Source of the DNA: Artemisia argyi
Lineage: Eukaryota; Streptophyta; Magnoliopsida; Asterales; Asteraceae
Reading direction: 5' to 3'
Assembly: GCA_030686995.1 (NCBI GenBank)
Contig: CM060708.1
Location: 103,298,523-103,362,522, forward strand
Length of the DNA stretch: 64,000 nucleotides
A program made the position numbers and the translations under genes. This document shows positions 1-11,550 of the stretch, piece by piece. Every line of letters begins with the position of its first letter. Position 1 is the first letter of the stretch. The notes under the pieces were generated by a model. The model was not told where the DNA came from and made no database searches. It worked only from the letters and a program-made list of their open reading frames with translations.

Positions 1-2307
1 GGTATACATTCGTTGTTATGATGATAATACTTGTTTACATGTTTTACTTTATTAAGAATATGGAGTAGTAACCTTATGTTTATTCGAGGCACTTCTGCCA
101 TGATTGTTATGAGAATTGTATCATGAATATTGAATCTATGATATATGCATTTGATGTGTCATTGTTTAGTCTATTATCATTTTTCTTGATTGGTCATTGT
201 GATTGCTTAAAGGTCGAAATATTCAATCATGTTGGCTATATTATGAGTTGTCTGTCTATAACAAGTCATTATGCTTGTGAGAATTGCTTAGTAAAACAAA
301 TGATAACCTTGATTATGATATGTTTAAGGGCTAGTCTCATGTCTAACGACTTGACTAGAGGAAATGCATACTTTATACTTCATACTTGGACTACTCTTTA
401 TGCATTATGTGTTTATAGTATCAAAGACCGAAAGGGGATTCTTTTACATAGGATAGAAATACTAGTTTACATGATCAACCATCATACTTTACTTCTATGC
501 TTTTTCCATGTTATTTCTGTGATACTATTACTTATGATTCTCATGTGCTCAGCTTTGAATAAACATACTTTTAAATCAATTGGGAGAAACAATACAAAAA
601 TCTTAAATCCAACAAAAACGGTTTTAGTGATAAGTGACAATCATTGGAATCTAATTTTGTTAATCATAGCTTGCATAAGGAACCATTACCTCTCTTGGGA
701 CGATCTGGTCTTGCCTAAATCCTTTACTATTAACGGGGGTTATACTTTTACCCATGTGTTTTGTGTATTAAGGAAATGGTGAAACTTGTTTTATAAATTT
801 AAAGTTTTCAAAACACATCATATGTCTATATGTCTTATAGATTATTATTTCAATTATGCTTGGTACATAATATATAAATATGTGTCAAGTTTTAGTCCAT
901 GTGGCCAAGACAAGTCATAAGGGTTCAATTTAAGTCCAAGGGTTCAAATTTAGTCAAAGGATTCAAATTAAGTCAAAAGGGTTCAAATTACTATAAAAAG
1001 TTCAAATTAAGTCAAAGAGTTCAAAATATATTAAGTGGTTCAAAATCAAACTTAAGGGTCCAATTATATAAGTTATCAATCCTTTTTATACTTTTAAATG
1101 ACAAAGCTGTTACAATTTTTACAAATATGTCCATCTTCAAAAATTCGTTACTCTCAAACCGTAAGTCAAAAAATTATGTTCTTTATATCTCCAGAAAGGT
1201 ATTCGAGTATACTAACAAGATTTGTAGGTCTCACTAAGTAAGAAATTTCATACCAGTAGTGAAATTACTATTTTACCCTTACTATCCAGTTCTGATTTTA
1301 TTGATGTCAAAACAGTCCCACTAAACTTGTAATATCTAGAGTTCTACAAGTCCAATCAATCCCATTTTTGCAGCCACGTTTAAGTTAAGATGTTATCTAC
1401 ATTTCATAAAACTGGGCAAAGTAATGAAAATAAATAGATCAATGAGCTTTTTACGTTTAGAATCTGTTACATCAAAATTTGACATGTTTCACGAAAACAT
1501 TTTTATTTTAATCATCGGGTGTTGTCACGGGATGCACCACCCCGAAAAATGACCAAAAGACATTGATCTATAACCAAATATTTTTAGTTAAGGTCCAAAG
1601 TTCACTGATAAAATCAGTTTATTCCATTTTTACCCCTGTCAGAAAGTAGTTTTGCATGTCTAGTCCTTATTAGGTTTTCTAGTGATCTAAAGCATGTTCC
1701 AAGCATAACCAAGCATAATAAACTTATGAAACATATAAAATACATAAAATGATAGAAGTTACAGAGATGAAATGAAAATGGAGGTGGTTTCCTTACAAAG
1801 ATGAGATGAAAAAAAGAAAACACAAGGAATCAAGGACAAGTTAACACCAAATGACCTTAAATCTTGCACTAATCTTTAACCAAGAATTAAACCACAAAGG
1901 GTGTGTTGCTTAGCCACAACCCAAAGAGGAGAAACAAGAGAGAATGAGGCTCTTGGCTGGTTTTTGCATGTAAGAAATCAGTTGGATGATCTATGTGAAG
2001 TGGTTTTGTGATAGTGGAAGTTTTATAAGACTTTGTGTTACACTTATCTTATTTAAGAGACAAGTGTAATGTGTACTCTTCATAAAAATGCCACCTATGA
2101 GGGGGAGCTGGTGAGTGAAGCTTTTTGTAGTTTATTTTGAGTAATTATTAGTTATAGAGTGTAGTCTTGATCTCCGGTAATTAAAAAAATAAAGTTTAAA
2201 GATGCGAAACTTAAAATCGGGTAATGTAAAAATATAAAACTTACAAAAGTCTTAAAACTTGACATGATATTTTAGGCGATCCTTGAGCTTGTTGGGTGAT
2301 TACTTGA
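1..2307. other. AT-rich repeat-like DNA, no gene supported
   Basis: I see no coding region here. A 219-codon open frame at 123-782 has no recognisable domain and an AT-driven, Leu/Ile-rich composition, so I treat it as chance. On the minus strand, 1650-2100 looks like the transcribed part of a plant LTR, with a TATA-like stretch followed by a pyrimidine-rich leader. A degenerate gypsy LTR is therefore possible, but I cannot place its ends. Confidence 0.4.
912..1063. repeat. Degenerate minisatellite, about 20-bp unit
   Basis: About seven imperfect copies of a unit like AGTCAAAGGGTTCAAATTA follow one another, some separated by a few extra bases. The pattern is visible by eye. No function is implied. 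Confidence 0.75.
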
Positions 2308-2598
2308 TGTTTAAAAGTTGAAACCTTAGATTGAAAATGCGCAAAAACGCAAAATGTGCAAATTTTAGGTAAAAATGGAAAAGTAAAGATAGTATATTTA
2401 AAATATGATTGTAAGAAACCAAAATGCATAAAAATATATCTACTGGGTATTATCAACTGTTGGTTTCAGTTAAATGTATGTTTAACGGCGTATGTGGGAT
2501 AACTTATCTACTTATTCGCAATATTAAATTTACTTAAAATTTGATAATAAGTAAATATAAATAGTAAAATAATGAACCAAAATTTCACAGTTGTTACA
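2308..2598 (-). repeat. 3' LTR of the minus-strand non-autonomous element
   Basis: The last 75 bases match 5003-5077 almost perfectly; identity falls off to the left. On the minus strand it begins TGTAACAACTGTGAAATTT, the usual TG start of gypsy LTRs. Confidence 0.7.
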
Positions 2599-3439
2599 TC
2601 ACCCATCCGTTAAAAAGGAAACACGTCCTCGTGATTCAGTTTGTGTTAGTGCCGAAGCGATGTTAGTGAGAAGATAGTCACTCGTAAGGAATGAAGTCTA
2701 GAATAATTAGCAATGCAGTTCGATTCTCGTTGACTCAGAATACGGTACAGGGTAAGGTTGTCTATACGTGATAAAGATAGAGTAAATATTTGCTTAGTTG
2801 TTGTGCCAGTCGTACGAATACCGCTGAATTGTATATACTCACGTAAGAATTTTGTGATTCTCGGAAATCATGTAGAAAATCAATTAGACATAACCCATAT
2901 ATAACTATTCCCAGCATTTGAAAATTTTTAGTTGAACATAAGTAGTCAGACTATGTTCCCTAGGTTAAATATAGGTGACTAGACTATATTTAACCGAGGT
3001 TCGATAAATTTTTCAAATACTTGACTTAGTTATACTCGTGATATGTCAGTTGTTGGACTAGTATGGAGTTGTATAAGTATCTTATATACAAAGAGTGATA
3101 TAAGTTTGTACATATGTAAGGGTCAATTATAAGTACGTAGTATGAGTATGTAACACAAGCGAATAAGGAAAATACGCTCAGAAAGGAAGTTTAAAGCAGT
3201 TCTAAAACAGTCCATATTGGACCAGAATCACAGACCTTTAACAATGAAGGTTTCGGAAGAGAACATGATGAATGTAGAGAAAGTTGTTGAACTCCAACTT
3301 TTTTAGATGATGAATCAGTTTAAAAGATTTATAAGAGAATGACGAACAATATAATAATAACAAAATAGTTCATGAGGTAATAATAAATCAATGTTTTAAG
3401 TTAATAAGACAGGGGTAGAGGTATTTTTAGGAAGCAACA

Positions 3440-4560
3440 AAATGGTTTATAGGATGGTGACAAATTTGGCAAATGACAGGACGATTTGTAAGATGATAAC
3501 AAATAGTTTATTCGGAACTAGTCCAAAAAAGTTTATGTAATAGTAGTATATCAGTGATTTAGTTTATAAGAAGATGGTAAAGTAGTTTTTAAGAGAGTGG
3601 CAAGCAGTGTATTAAAACTTTAGTGAAAATAGTTTAGAAGATGGTAGTAAACTAGTTTTACAAGGTAATTGACCAAATGATTTTAAAGGGGTGACAAAAC
3701 AGTTAATTATGAACTAGTCAAAGCAGTTTATAAAATAGTAGTGAATAAGGTTATTAGTTTATTAGATAGTAATTGGGTAATTTATTTGGGAATAGTAATA
3801 TAGTGAAATATAGTTTATATGATAATAACAGAGTTGTTTTAAAAAATGGTAGTGAAATTGCCAAGGTAAATAGATAGAATGACGGGTTTCATGTAAAATA
3901 CTGTTGTGTAAGGTCATGAAAAGTTTTTAAAGGTCATGGCATCACTGACGATTTTTGGGATAATAAATGAGACCATTGTGTCACTCATAGCGTATGAGAA
4001 AGTTTTAGGGGATTATCAAAACGAATAATATGTATTTGATAGTTTAGTAATCTGGTGAAACAGATATATAATTAGGAGAGGTAGGGTTTGACACGATATT
4101 CTAGAGACCGAGTGTAAAGAATTTGGATAAAACATTTATAAAAATAACTTTTATACAAATAAGAAGTAGCGCTCTGGTAATTAGGTATAAATAGTCGAAG
4201 GCAGATCAAGTATATATATAAGTAGCCTTTATATAAATAGTATCAATAGCGGTGCTTCAAAAGATAAACGAAAATGCTCAAAAAATATAAATGAACGGGG
4301 AGTAAGAAAATCGAGAAAGATAAATCGTAATGGGTTTCGTTATCATATGAAATGATATTATATAAGGTTATGAAAAAGCTTAGAGACCATTGCAATCACA
4401 TACAATGTATGAGAAATAAGAGAGACCATCGTGCAATTCATAATTTCTAATAAGTAAATGAGACCATTGCAAAGCTCACGATGTCTTAATAGTGAATGAG
4501 ACCATTATAATCAGTTACAATGTTTGGAAAAAGTTTCATAGATCACAAGGATGTAAACGT
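3440..4560. repeat. Irregular internal repeats of the non-autonomous element
   Basis: Between the LTRs, 3440-3860 repeats loose versions of AAGATGGTAACAAATAGTTTA. From 3970 to 4530 the phrase GAGACCATTG followed by CACATACAATGT-like sequence recurs about five times at 50-70 bp spacing. The copies are too diverged to define an exact unit. Confidence 0.5.
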
Positions 4561-4809
4561 AGATACATGATCGGGGAAAACAAGGTTCGACATGAAATTC
4601 ACGAAACAAACGTAAGAGGTCAAGATTAGTCAAACGTTTATATAAATAGTCTATATATAGAGAGAACGGTGATATGTTAACGAGTAGGCATGGCGCACGG
4701 AATGTAAAGACAACAATGAGTGAATCGGGTCTTAACGTAAAAATTAATTATAGTCTAGGTTTAAAATGCAACCTGGCTCTCTATAAATGTAGCTCTGATA
4801 CCAATAAAA

Positions 4810-5077
4810 TGTAAATTTAAATCTCGTAAAACATAAAAGGTGCAAGGTTTATGTAAAATTGGAAAAAGTAAATTACGACTTTTAAAATAGGATTGTAAGG
4901 AACCAAGAATGCATAAAAAGTATAGATTAAGCATAGTCTAGTGTCGGTTTGAATTAATAGTACGTGGTATGACGTACGCGAGTAACTTTCCCGAAAATGA
5001 AAGTAAATTTACTTAAAAATTGATAATAAGTAAATATAAATAGTAAAATAATGAACCGAAATTTCACAGTTGTTACA
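4810..5077 (-). repeat. 5' LTR of the minus-strand non-autonomous element
   Basis: Direct repeat of the left LTR, immediately followed on the minus strand by a short spacer and the tRNA-Met primer-binding site at 4792-4803. Its outer end forms the junction with the Athila-like fragment at 5078. Confidence 0.7.
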
Positions 5078-5630
5078 TAACAATACCCCTAGTGATGACT
5101 TAGAAGAGGAACTAAGGAATGACTTTAGTGTGTTTGAAAATTTATTTCCAACTTATGAGGAATTAAACTACCATAAATTTCTTTTAAAGTATCCTTGTCC
5201 CTCGAGATATTGGAAAAGACAGTGGATTAGGAAGCGCAATTATATGAATATTAAGATTCCTTGCATGGTTGGTTATATGTATAGAGAGCACACTTACATT
5301 GACTTAAAAGCTCCTATGAATGGTATGTCTAGGCTCTATTATAATTGGATCATGAATGAAGAACTGAAACCTAGACAAGATCCTTACAACCCTAATCGGC
5401 TGTGTAATTTTGTTGGTAGAATTAAAGGGTTGCATGTCTTCATAGGAAATTTTGTCTATCAATGTGACTTTATGATCTTGGAAGATGTTAGAGGTATTAT
5501 AGACCAATTCTTATGCGAGATAGTGCTAGGAAAATCGTTTGTAGAAGCATCTAAAATGTCCTATGATAGAGATGAATGCATAGTTAAGTTTTCAGATGGA
5601 ATAGAGAGCATCAAATATAGAATGCCATAA
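5078..5630 (+). pseudogene. Truncated retropepsin-like ORF of Athila-like element
   Basis: The frame is open from the junction with the neighbouring LTR, so the true start is missing; there is no upstream ATG. The protein aligns along its length with the ORF at 11551-12552: the block IPCMVGYMYREHTYIDLKAP corresponds to IPCMIGYRHVENAYIDFKSP, NFVGRIKGLHVFIGNFVYQCDF to its partner, and VLGKSFVEASK to VFGKPFVEESK. These match the flap and LGRPF regions of Athila proteases, but the catalytic D-x-G is D-L-K here. The stop at 5628-5630 truncates it relative to the sister copy; C-terminal remnants are readable in other frames to about 5890. It is not a functional gene. Confidence 0.75.
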
Positions 5631-5834
5631 AAGGTAGAAAGATTCAATGACATTGAGGATTTAGATGTTTAAAATATCCAAATTTTAAGGTTGATGGTGA
5701 TGAAGAGGAGAGTAATAATGGTCAAAAGGAAAGAAAAGTTCGATATTCAGGAATTTTAAATTTAGACCCAGAATACAAGTGGGATGAGAGAATAATTAAG
5801 AGGATAGAATGGGCTTCTAAATTAAGAAAAACGT

Positions 5835-5906
5835 GGGCCATGACTTTGAGCCTAGCTGCAAGACTCGTTAATAAAGAAAAGCGCTTCTAGGGAGGCAACC
5901 CATGTT
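5835..5906 (+). promoter_or_regulatory. Conserved double-hairpin motif downstream of ORF
   Basis: GAGCCTAGCTGCAAGACTC is followed by AAAGCGCTTCTAGGGAGGCAA and CCCATG. The same arrangement occurs at 12567-12623 and, on the minus strand, at 41855-41910. The GGG-AGGCAA-CCC part can fold as a small hairpin. Confidence 0.5.
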
Positions 5907-6488
5907 TTGTTGTTTGATTGTTTGTTTGTTTTTTTGTTTGATTTCATATATATGCTCCATCGTAATTGTTTATCGTTCATGTTTCGAATTTAATTTGTGA
6001 AAATACTTTATTTTGTTTTTAACCTCGTCTTAATTACATATAAAGGTATTTTACAAAAAGATAAGTGTAGGGAAGATCATATTGGTTTACAAGAACGAAT
6101 TCGAACATGAAAGTTAACAATTAATGATTAGCATATATATTTGTGTGTTTGTTAAAGTCAAATGCTTGTATCGAGTCACAATAAATGTTTTGCAGAATTT
6201 TCAGGTTTTAATAATCAGATTTTTCCAAAAATTCCCAGAAACAAAATGCTAAAAATACTGTCAGGTCAAACCTGACGGCGTCAGGGTTAACACCCGACGA
6301 CGTCAGGCACTGTAGCAGCTCAGTTTTCAAGAATTTTGTTTTTCTGCTGGAATTGAATTTTTGAAAATTTCTAGAATTTTTAATTTCCAGTAATCTGTAA
6401 ACATTTATTTTGTAAGCATCATATCTTATTTGCTTTCTAGGAATTAGTTTTTATATATAGTATTTACTGCCGATTTTATGTGAGGTTC

Positions 6489-7487
6489 TGTATAACACCC
6501 TAAATTCTACATTGTCACCAAATATTTGATCTCGAACATAACATAAGTATTTGAACCTTAATATTTGAAAACTACAAGGTACAAAATCTATAACCTAAGT
6601 TTATATTTAAATTCGGTATACTTATACTAATCATGAAATCTCACACAATTTAAGAGTCACATGGGCCTAATGCTTTTAAATCTTTTACGCAGCATATAAT
6701 ACATAAAATAGTCCAAGTTCATTTGAAGATTTGAAATCCAAAACCATGTCTTTGGTCATCCTCACTGTTTGGCAGAATCCTTATATTTCTCCCACTCCTG
6801 TTCATTTTATTCAAAAACATTTACACACTAACAAACACACACCAAACCCTAATAATAAACAAAATTCGGCTGTCCTCTGATTTCAATTGGTTCGAGCTGT
6901 GTACGAGGCTAGGAAAGGTGGTATTCGATTGTGTTTTTTTTTTGTGCAAAGGTGTTGATGTGATTGTGGTACATTCTGGTTCGAAAGGTTTGTGACTTGG
7001 TCGTGGTGTTTTGATTCGAGGGGTGTAGGATTGTTTGATTTTGGTACTTGGTTCAAATCGTGGTTCTTCTTGTTTCCCTTCCTTTTGATCACGCTTCGAG
7101 GGTAACCGTATCACCCCTTGTTCGATTCTTTTTCATCTCAATCTTTGTTTCACGTATAAATCTATCACATGTAAATAAATATGAATCGGATAAAATGGCG
7201 CATGCATGTTATACGAAGACTACTTACATGAAATCATAGAAGTTACGCATGAAATAATGATTATAAAACTAATCTATTCAATCCATGGTTACTAGATTCG
7301 ACTCATGTATTTTTTTTTATTTGCCTTGCCTTCGATCTATAATGCATGTGATAACCAAATGTTTTAACGAGCTAATGATTAAAAAGAGGTTCGCATGCAT
7401 GTTTACGAGTTTCGTTTCGACAGGTTAATAAAAAGATAAATAGGGTTGTGTCGATGGAGGGTTCTGTTTGTAGTTCGAAAATGAGGT

Positions 7488-7566
<79 letters not shown>

Positions 7567-9158
7567 GCACGTGACCTTTTTAAATTGTGAACATGGAAAT
7601 GAGATAAAAGGTTTACATGCAATAACGTTTAAAAACCCATTTAATTCGATTCATATATATTTATTTGACTCATGTTTACTTGTTTTGATCACTAATACAA
7701 GGCCTAATCATGTTAACTTGATCATATTACGAACTAACAAGATAAAAGGAGATTGCATGCATGTTAACTTGTTGAGATTTTGATTCGGAAAAATAAAAAG
7801 AAATAAATAAGGTTGCGAATCGATTTCAGTATATTTTCATACGAAGAAGATGAGTAATATGCATGCATATTAGATATCTGATATATACAAGCAAATTTAC
7901 TCATTTAATATTAAACTTTGATTATTTTCACATTTAACCTTAAAGTTTGGTTATTGACACTTTTAACCCTAAACTATTATAAATTGTCATAATTAAACCC
8001 TAAACTATAATAATGTTCATTTTGAGTATTTTAATCTAATGAAGTATTAATTGTAATCATAAATGGTAATTATGCTAGTACGGGAAACTTACTAATTCAG
8101 GAAAGTTACTCATTATGGAAAGTTACTATATTTGAAAAGTTACTAAAATTGGAAAGTTTCTAACAATGAAAAGAAACCTAAAATGAGTCATCTGATTTAA
8201 AACGAGCTTATAAGTAATACTTGATTATTAATTCGTGTAGATCCGTCGAAGAGGGAGTAGTTTCCATATCCGTTTGCTTTCTTTTGGTATTTGGTTGCTT
8301 TGCATAAGGTACAGATATTCTACCCTTTTTCAGTAAGGGTGCTTTCTCTCATGACTCTTTGATCCTTGACTTTGCTATGATCCCTTTTGATATGAGCCAT
8401 TTCCATGATCCCTTTTGCTTTGACCCATTTGATATGATTTGTTGATATGATTCCTTTTATATGATCCGATATGATTCTGTTTGCTATCCTTTCTGTTATG
8501 ATGATCTGTTACTATCTCATTTATATGGGACTCTGTTCTGATAATATGCTCTGATTGATTATGCTATGATTACTTTGATTATGGATAGCTTTGTTCTATT
8601 TTGATGCCCGAGTTTTAGTCTAGTCATGGAGGTACCATGGCCGTGTCATTGAGGCACCAATGGCATGACACTATCTGTGGCAGTGTGATTAGTCCACGGC
8701 ATCCCAATTTTGATATGATATGAGATCTCTTGGCCATTATACGTGTATATACTTTTCATGCGAGCATGTGTATATATATGTTTTGTTTTGTTGGGGGGGG
8801 GGGGGCGTAAGGATGCATCCTAGGTTCTGTTCTGATATGATATGATATGATTTGGCTTGTGACTGGCTGTACGTGCCCTATACCCCTTTCACCTTTGGTA
8901 CTTAGAGGTCTCCCCTCTCCGTACACTTATGATATGATGGATATGTGATTATGTGATTTGAGATCTATTCGAGTGTCTCGGGTAGGTCGGCTCATGGCTT
9001 TCCTATGTTTCTTTGTGTCTATTCGAGCGTCTTGTTTAGACAAGCCTTTGTTTGATACGTGCTCTTTGATTCTTACTCCTATCTGATTATGCTTACACTT
9101 GATATCTTTATGATGCTTCATTCATTTGACTTGTGATACATTATGCTGATTCTTATGA
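6489..9158 (+). repeat. Chromovirus 5' LTR, left part
   Basis: Starts with TGTATAACACCC. It contains the (AT)n tract at 7491-7563, loose GATATGAT repeats from 8370 to 8940 and a G12 run near 8791. It is interrupted at 9158/9159 by the CACTA element and resumes at 21475. Confidence 0.75.
7491..7563. repeat. (AT)n microsatellite
   Basis: About 36 uninterrupted AT units. The long Tyr-Ile frames read across it on both strands are artefacts. Confidence 0.98.
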
Positions 9159-9186
9159 CACTAGTACAAAAACTGGTATTCGTCAC
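9159..9186 (+). repeat. Left terminal inverted repeat of CACTA element
   Basis: Begins CACTAGTACAAAAACTGG and pairs with 21447-21474 with a few mismatches. Confidence 0.88.
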
Positions 9187-9960
9187 ACATAGCGTATTTG
9201 GAACTATCACATGGTAACATATTTACGTGACTAAATGTACCAGAATAAAATAAACAGCCACACTTGATCCGACTTGTGTGACCATTTCGGAATTCTATTG
9301 TCACACATTTGAATATTTATGTAACTAGAGGCAATGGGTGAGTTTGTTTGCTTCGGTTGTTTGGTTTGAGATAACCACCACATCCACCACCATCACAGTC
9401 AAGCCACAATCACCCTCATCTCACATATCCTACTTTGTTCAAGGGTATGCTCAAACACATATTTAATTTATATTTTCTTAAATGTTTAATCGAATATAAA
9501 ACAATTTATATTGATTTTTGTGGATTAAAACTAGCCTAAAACATGTTTTCGATTATAAATTCGTGTGGTGGTAATCGTTGCAGGTAGACTTATTAAGGCG
9601 ACATAATTTTCCTGTTTATTGGAATGGAGACAATTGACGTGTTCTAAGAGGCCACTGTTTTGCTCGTAAAGGGAGTCTTGATTGGTTTCCACTCCTGGAT
9701 GATGTTGCTGAATAGTTGGAGTTTGCTTATCGCAGTCGCGTAAGTGATCTACCAAAAGATTAACATAACATCTGTTATAGGAAATTAACTCAAATATGGT
9801 TGCTTTTTGTGAAACTGTTTCATTTGTACCAAATGTGAGTGATTCTGATTTGCTTGCTTGGTAATGTGTTTGACAATTATTCGTTCCAGGTTTGGCACTG
9901 TAGAACATTTCAACCATCTGGATTATTTGTTGCCCGAGTTGATATGAAAGGGTCTACCCC

Positions 9961-9965
9961 GGTAT
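9961..9965 (+). repeat. Target-site duplication GGTAT (left)
   Basis: Five bases before the LTR are identical to 16440-16444 after the element. In the empty site they span the last exon base and the GTATGT splice donor of the SGR2-like exon. Confidence 0.92.
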
Positions 9966-10162
9966 TGATGAGGCGAAAAATGAACCGGGTCATTTAAGCC
10001 CGGAATTGAATTTATTTGATCAAATATTGCCCTAAATCGTTCCTTTTGTGATTTTAGGTACTTTGGGAGTGAAATCTGGAAAAGGAAGCAATTCGGACGT
10101 TTTTGGAGCATAAAAGTGAAGAAAACGCCAAAGACTTAATTTTCCAAGCTGGGAACAGTAGG

Positions 10163-10380
10163 TGACGGCGTCAAGAGCAACATCCTGACGGCGTCAAGAG
10201 TAATTTTCATGACGACCCAGTACAGAAATGAAGGCGTCACAAGGAAGAGCGTCAAGAGTTAAATACGTGACGGCCTGGAAAAAGCTAATACATGACGGCG
10301 TCAGATGTAGATCAAGGCAGTCCGAGAATTCTTTTGGCGGCGAGATGACGGCGTCACCTATTTGGTCTTGACGCCGTCAG
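10163..10380 (+). promoter_or_regulatory. Array of TGACGGCGTCA palindromes upstream of TATA
   Basis: TGACGGCGTCA or TGACGCCGTCA occurs in full at least four times, with half-sites (TGACGACC, AGGCGTCAC, GAGCGTCAA, GTGACGGCC) in between. All lie within 220 bp and end 11 bp before the TATA box. TGACG/CGTCA is the core of plant as-1 elements bound by TGA-class bZIP factors (known for those elements). Binding here is inferred. Confidence 0.7.
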
Positions 10381-10390
10381 CCTCAGTTTT

Positions 10391-10400
10391 CTATATATAG
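10391..10400 (+). promoter_or_regulatory. TATA box of Athila-like 5' LTR
   Basis: CTATATATAG sits directly downstream of the palindrome array, in the usual place for the U3 promoter. The same arrangement is repeated in the 3' LTR. Confidence 0.7.
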
Positions 10401-11374
10401 TTTTCTAATTTTCATTCATTAAAGAGGAACAAGTTTGGAGAAACCCTAAGGCCGAACCATATACGATTTTTACAGGTTTTTCAAGGGTTTTCAGCCCTTG
10501 AACCCTTACATGTGTAATTGAGATAAGTGTTCTTCTAATTCAATCAATATGTCTATGTGTTGGTTGTCTATATCTTGTGCTTGTCTTAATTCCACCATGC
10601 TAGGCTAGATTTATCTTGTGTTTGCTTAGATCTAATGAAACCTAGATGTTGATTATGTGTTGATTACTTGTTTATGGTTGTATTGGATGAATGATTTCGA
10701 TGTTAGGCTTAAGAAAACTGGCAGATCTCCAAATGGTAACATGCTTGAACGTCTTAGGAAACATGAACTGATGTGCACTAGGTTTTATTGGTTGTATTTA
10801 ATGCATGAGTAAATTCTAATGATCCCATGTTAGGAGCTTCTTAGCCGGCTCGACATAGGAGTGAAGTAGGCACTCATAGGATTGGGGAATTAAGTGCGCC
10901 ACCCCATGAATGGTATTAAGGAATACAATCCGTCATCCACGCAACTATAACAAGTAATTAACGTGTAAAAGATATCTAGGGAGTAGTGAAATCTAAGTAA
11001 ACACATTTCTCCATTTATTGCTCACAACCTTAGTTTAATTTAGTTTATTTTTCATTTCTAGTATTTTATTTTGATTGCATCTTTAGTATTGGGTTAGTTG
11101 ACTAGCAACTAATTCCGCCCAAATCCTTCAAACCCGAGATTTTTACTTGCTTTCTAAAAAATATAAAAATACAAAAATAATCATCCCTCATCTCTAGAAC
11201 TAGTATTTAGGTTTTCTAATCCTAGCGACATTATTCCTAGCTAAACGATCAATCCCCCGGTACTTGTCACTATACTATACTACAACGATCAGGTACACTG
11301 CCTGGTGGGGGTTGTAAGCTTCTCAAGATCCCTTAAGAGGTAAAGCCTGGTGCAATCCCTACGCATCAAGTTTT

Positions 11375-11393
11375 TGGCGCCGCAGCCCGGGGA
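11375..11393 (+). other. Primer-binding site of Athila-like element
   Basis: TGGCGCCGCAGCCCGGGGA, a few bases after the LTR, matches the TGGCGCCGTTGCCGGGGA type used by Athila/Tat elements (tRNA-Asp primer in that family). Confidence 0.9.
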
Positions 11394-11550
11394 ATAGTTA
11401 TTGTCTAGGTTAGAATCTCTTTTTATTAGGTCTACTTGGTAGATTCCTTTCTAGTAAGATTTTATTTTTATTTTTAGGTTTTCTTTAGTCTATCTTTTTC
11501 TTTGTGCCTTTGTTAGTAAATTAAATTCATTGACTATTCCGTTGACCATT

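Larger units (their letters stand above)
2308..5077 (-). mobile_element. Non-autonomous LTR retrotransposon, no coding capacity
   Basis: Two diverged direct repeats of about 270-290 bp (roughly 2308-2598 and 4810-5077) bound about 2.2 kb of non-coding DNA. Orientation comes from the primer-binding site. GCTCTGATACCA at 4792-4803 is the reverse complement of the initiator-tRNA-Met type site TGGTATCAGAGC and lies just inside the right repeat, so the right repeat is the 5' LTR on the minus strand. A purine-rich stretch ending in GATGGGTGATG on the minus strand abuts the left LTR (2599-2611), where a polypurine tract is expected. No gag or pol frame is visible, so this is a LARD-like derivative. 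I could not match target duplications; the left boundary is uncertain by about 25 bp. Confidence 0.7.
5078..6488 (+). mobile_element. Fragment of a non-autonomous Athila-like element
   Basis: This stretch parallels 11900-13210 of the intact element downstream in order and content: the retropepsin-like ORF, the downstream hairpin motif (about 5835-5903), the TGACGGCGTCA-type motifs (6275-6305), and the phrase GCCGATTTTATG near 6471. Its left end is cut at the LTR element and its right end at the chromovirus start (6489). It is therefore an internal piece of a second, older copy of that family. Confidence 0.75.
9966..11368 (+). repeat. 5' LTR of Athila-like element
   Basis: Begins TGATGAGGCG and ends ACGCATCA. 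It contains the TGACG-type array (10163-10380) and a TATA box (10391-10400). Confidence 0.93.

Noticed and set aside
123..782. 219-codon plus-strand frame rich in Ile, Leu and Cys
   Set aside because: No domain, AT-driven composition and repeat-like surroundings; hydrophobic frames of this size arise by chance in AT-rich DNA.
7372..7783. Frames with long Tyr-Ile runs on both strands
   Set aside because: They are translations of the (AT)n microsatellite.
9531..9917. 128-codon minus-strand frame
   Set aside because: It is the antisense of the SGR2-like exons at 9584-9961, which match a known family on the plus strand.
10000..10160. Possible host exon near 9923-10111 (minus) and its copy near 14973-15182
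   Set aside because: Identical frames in both LTRs of one element; they are LTR sequence and not a gene.
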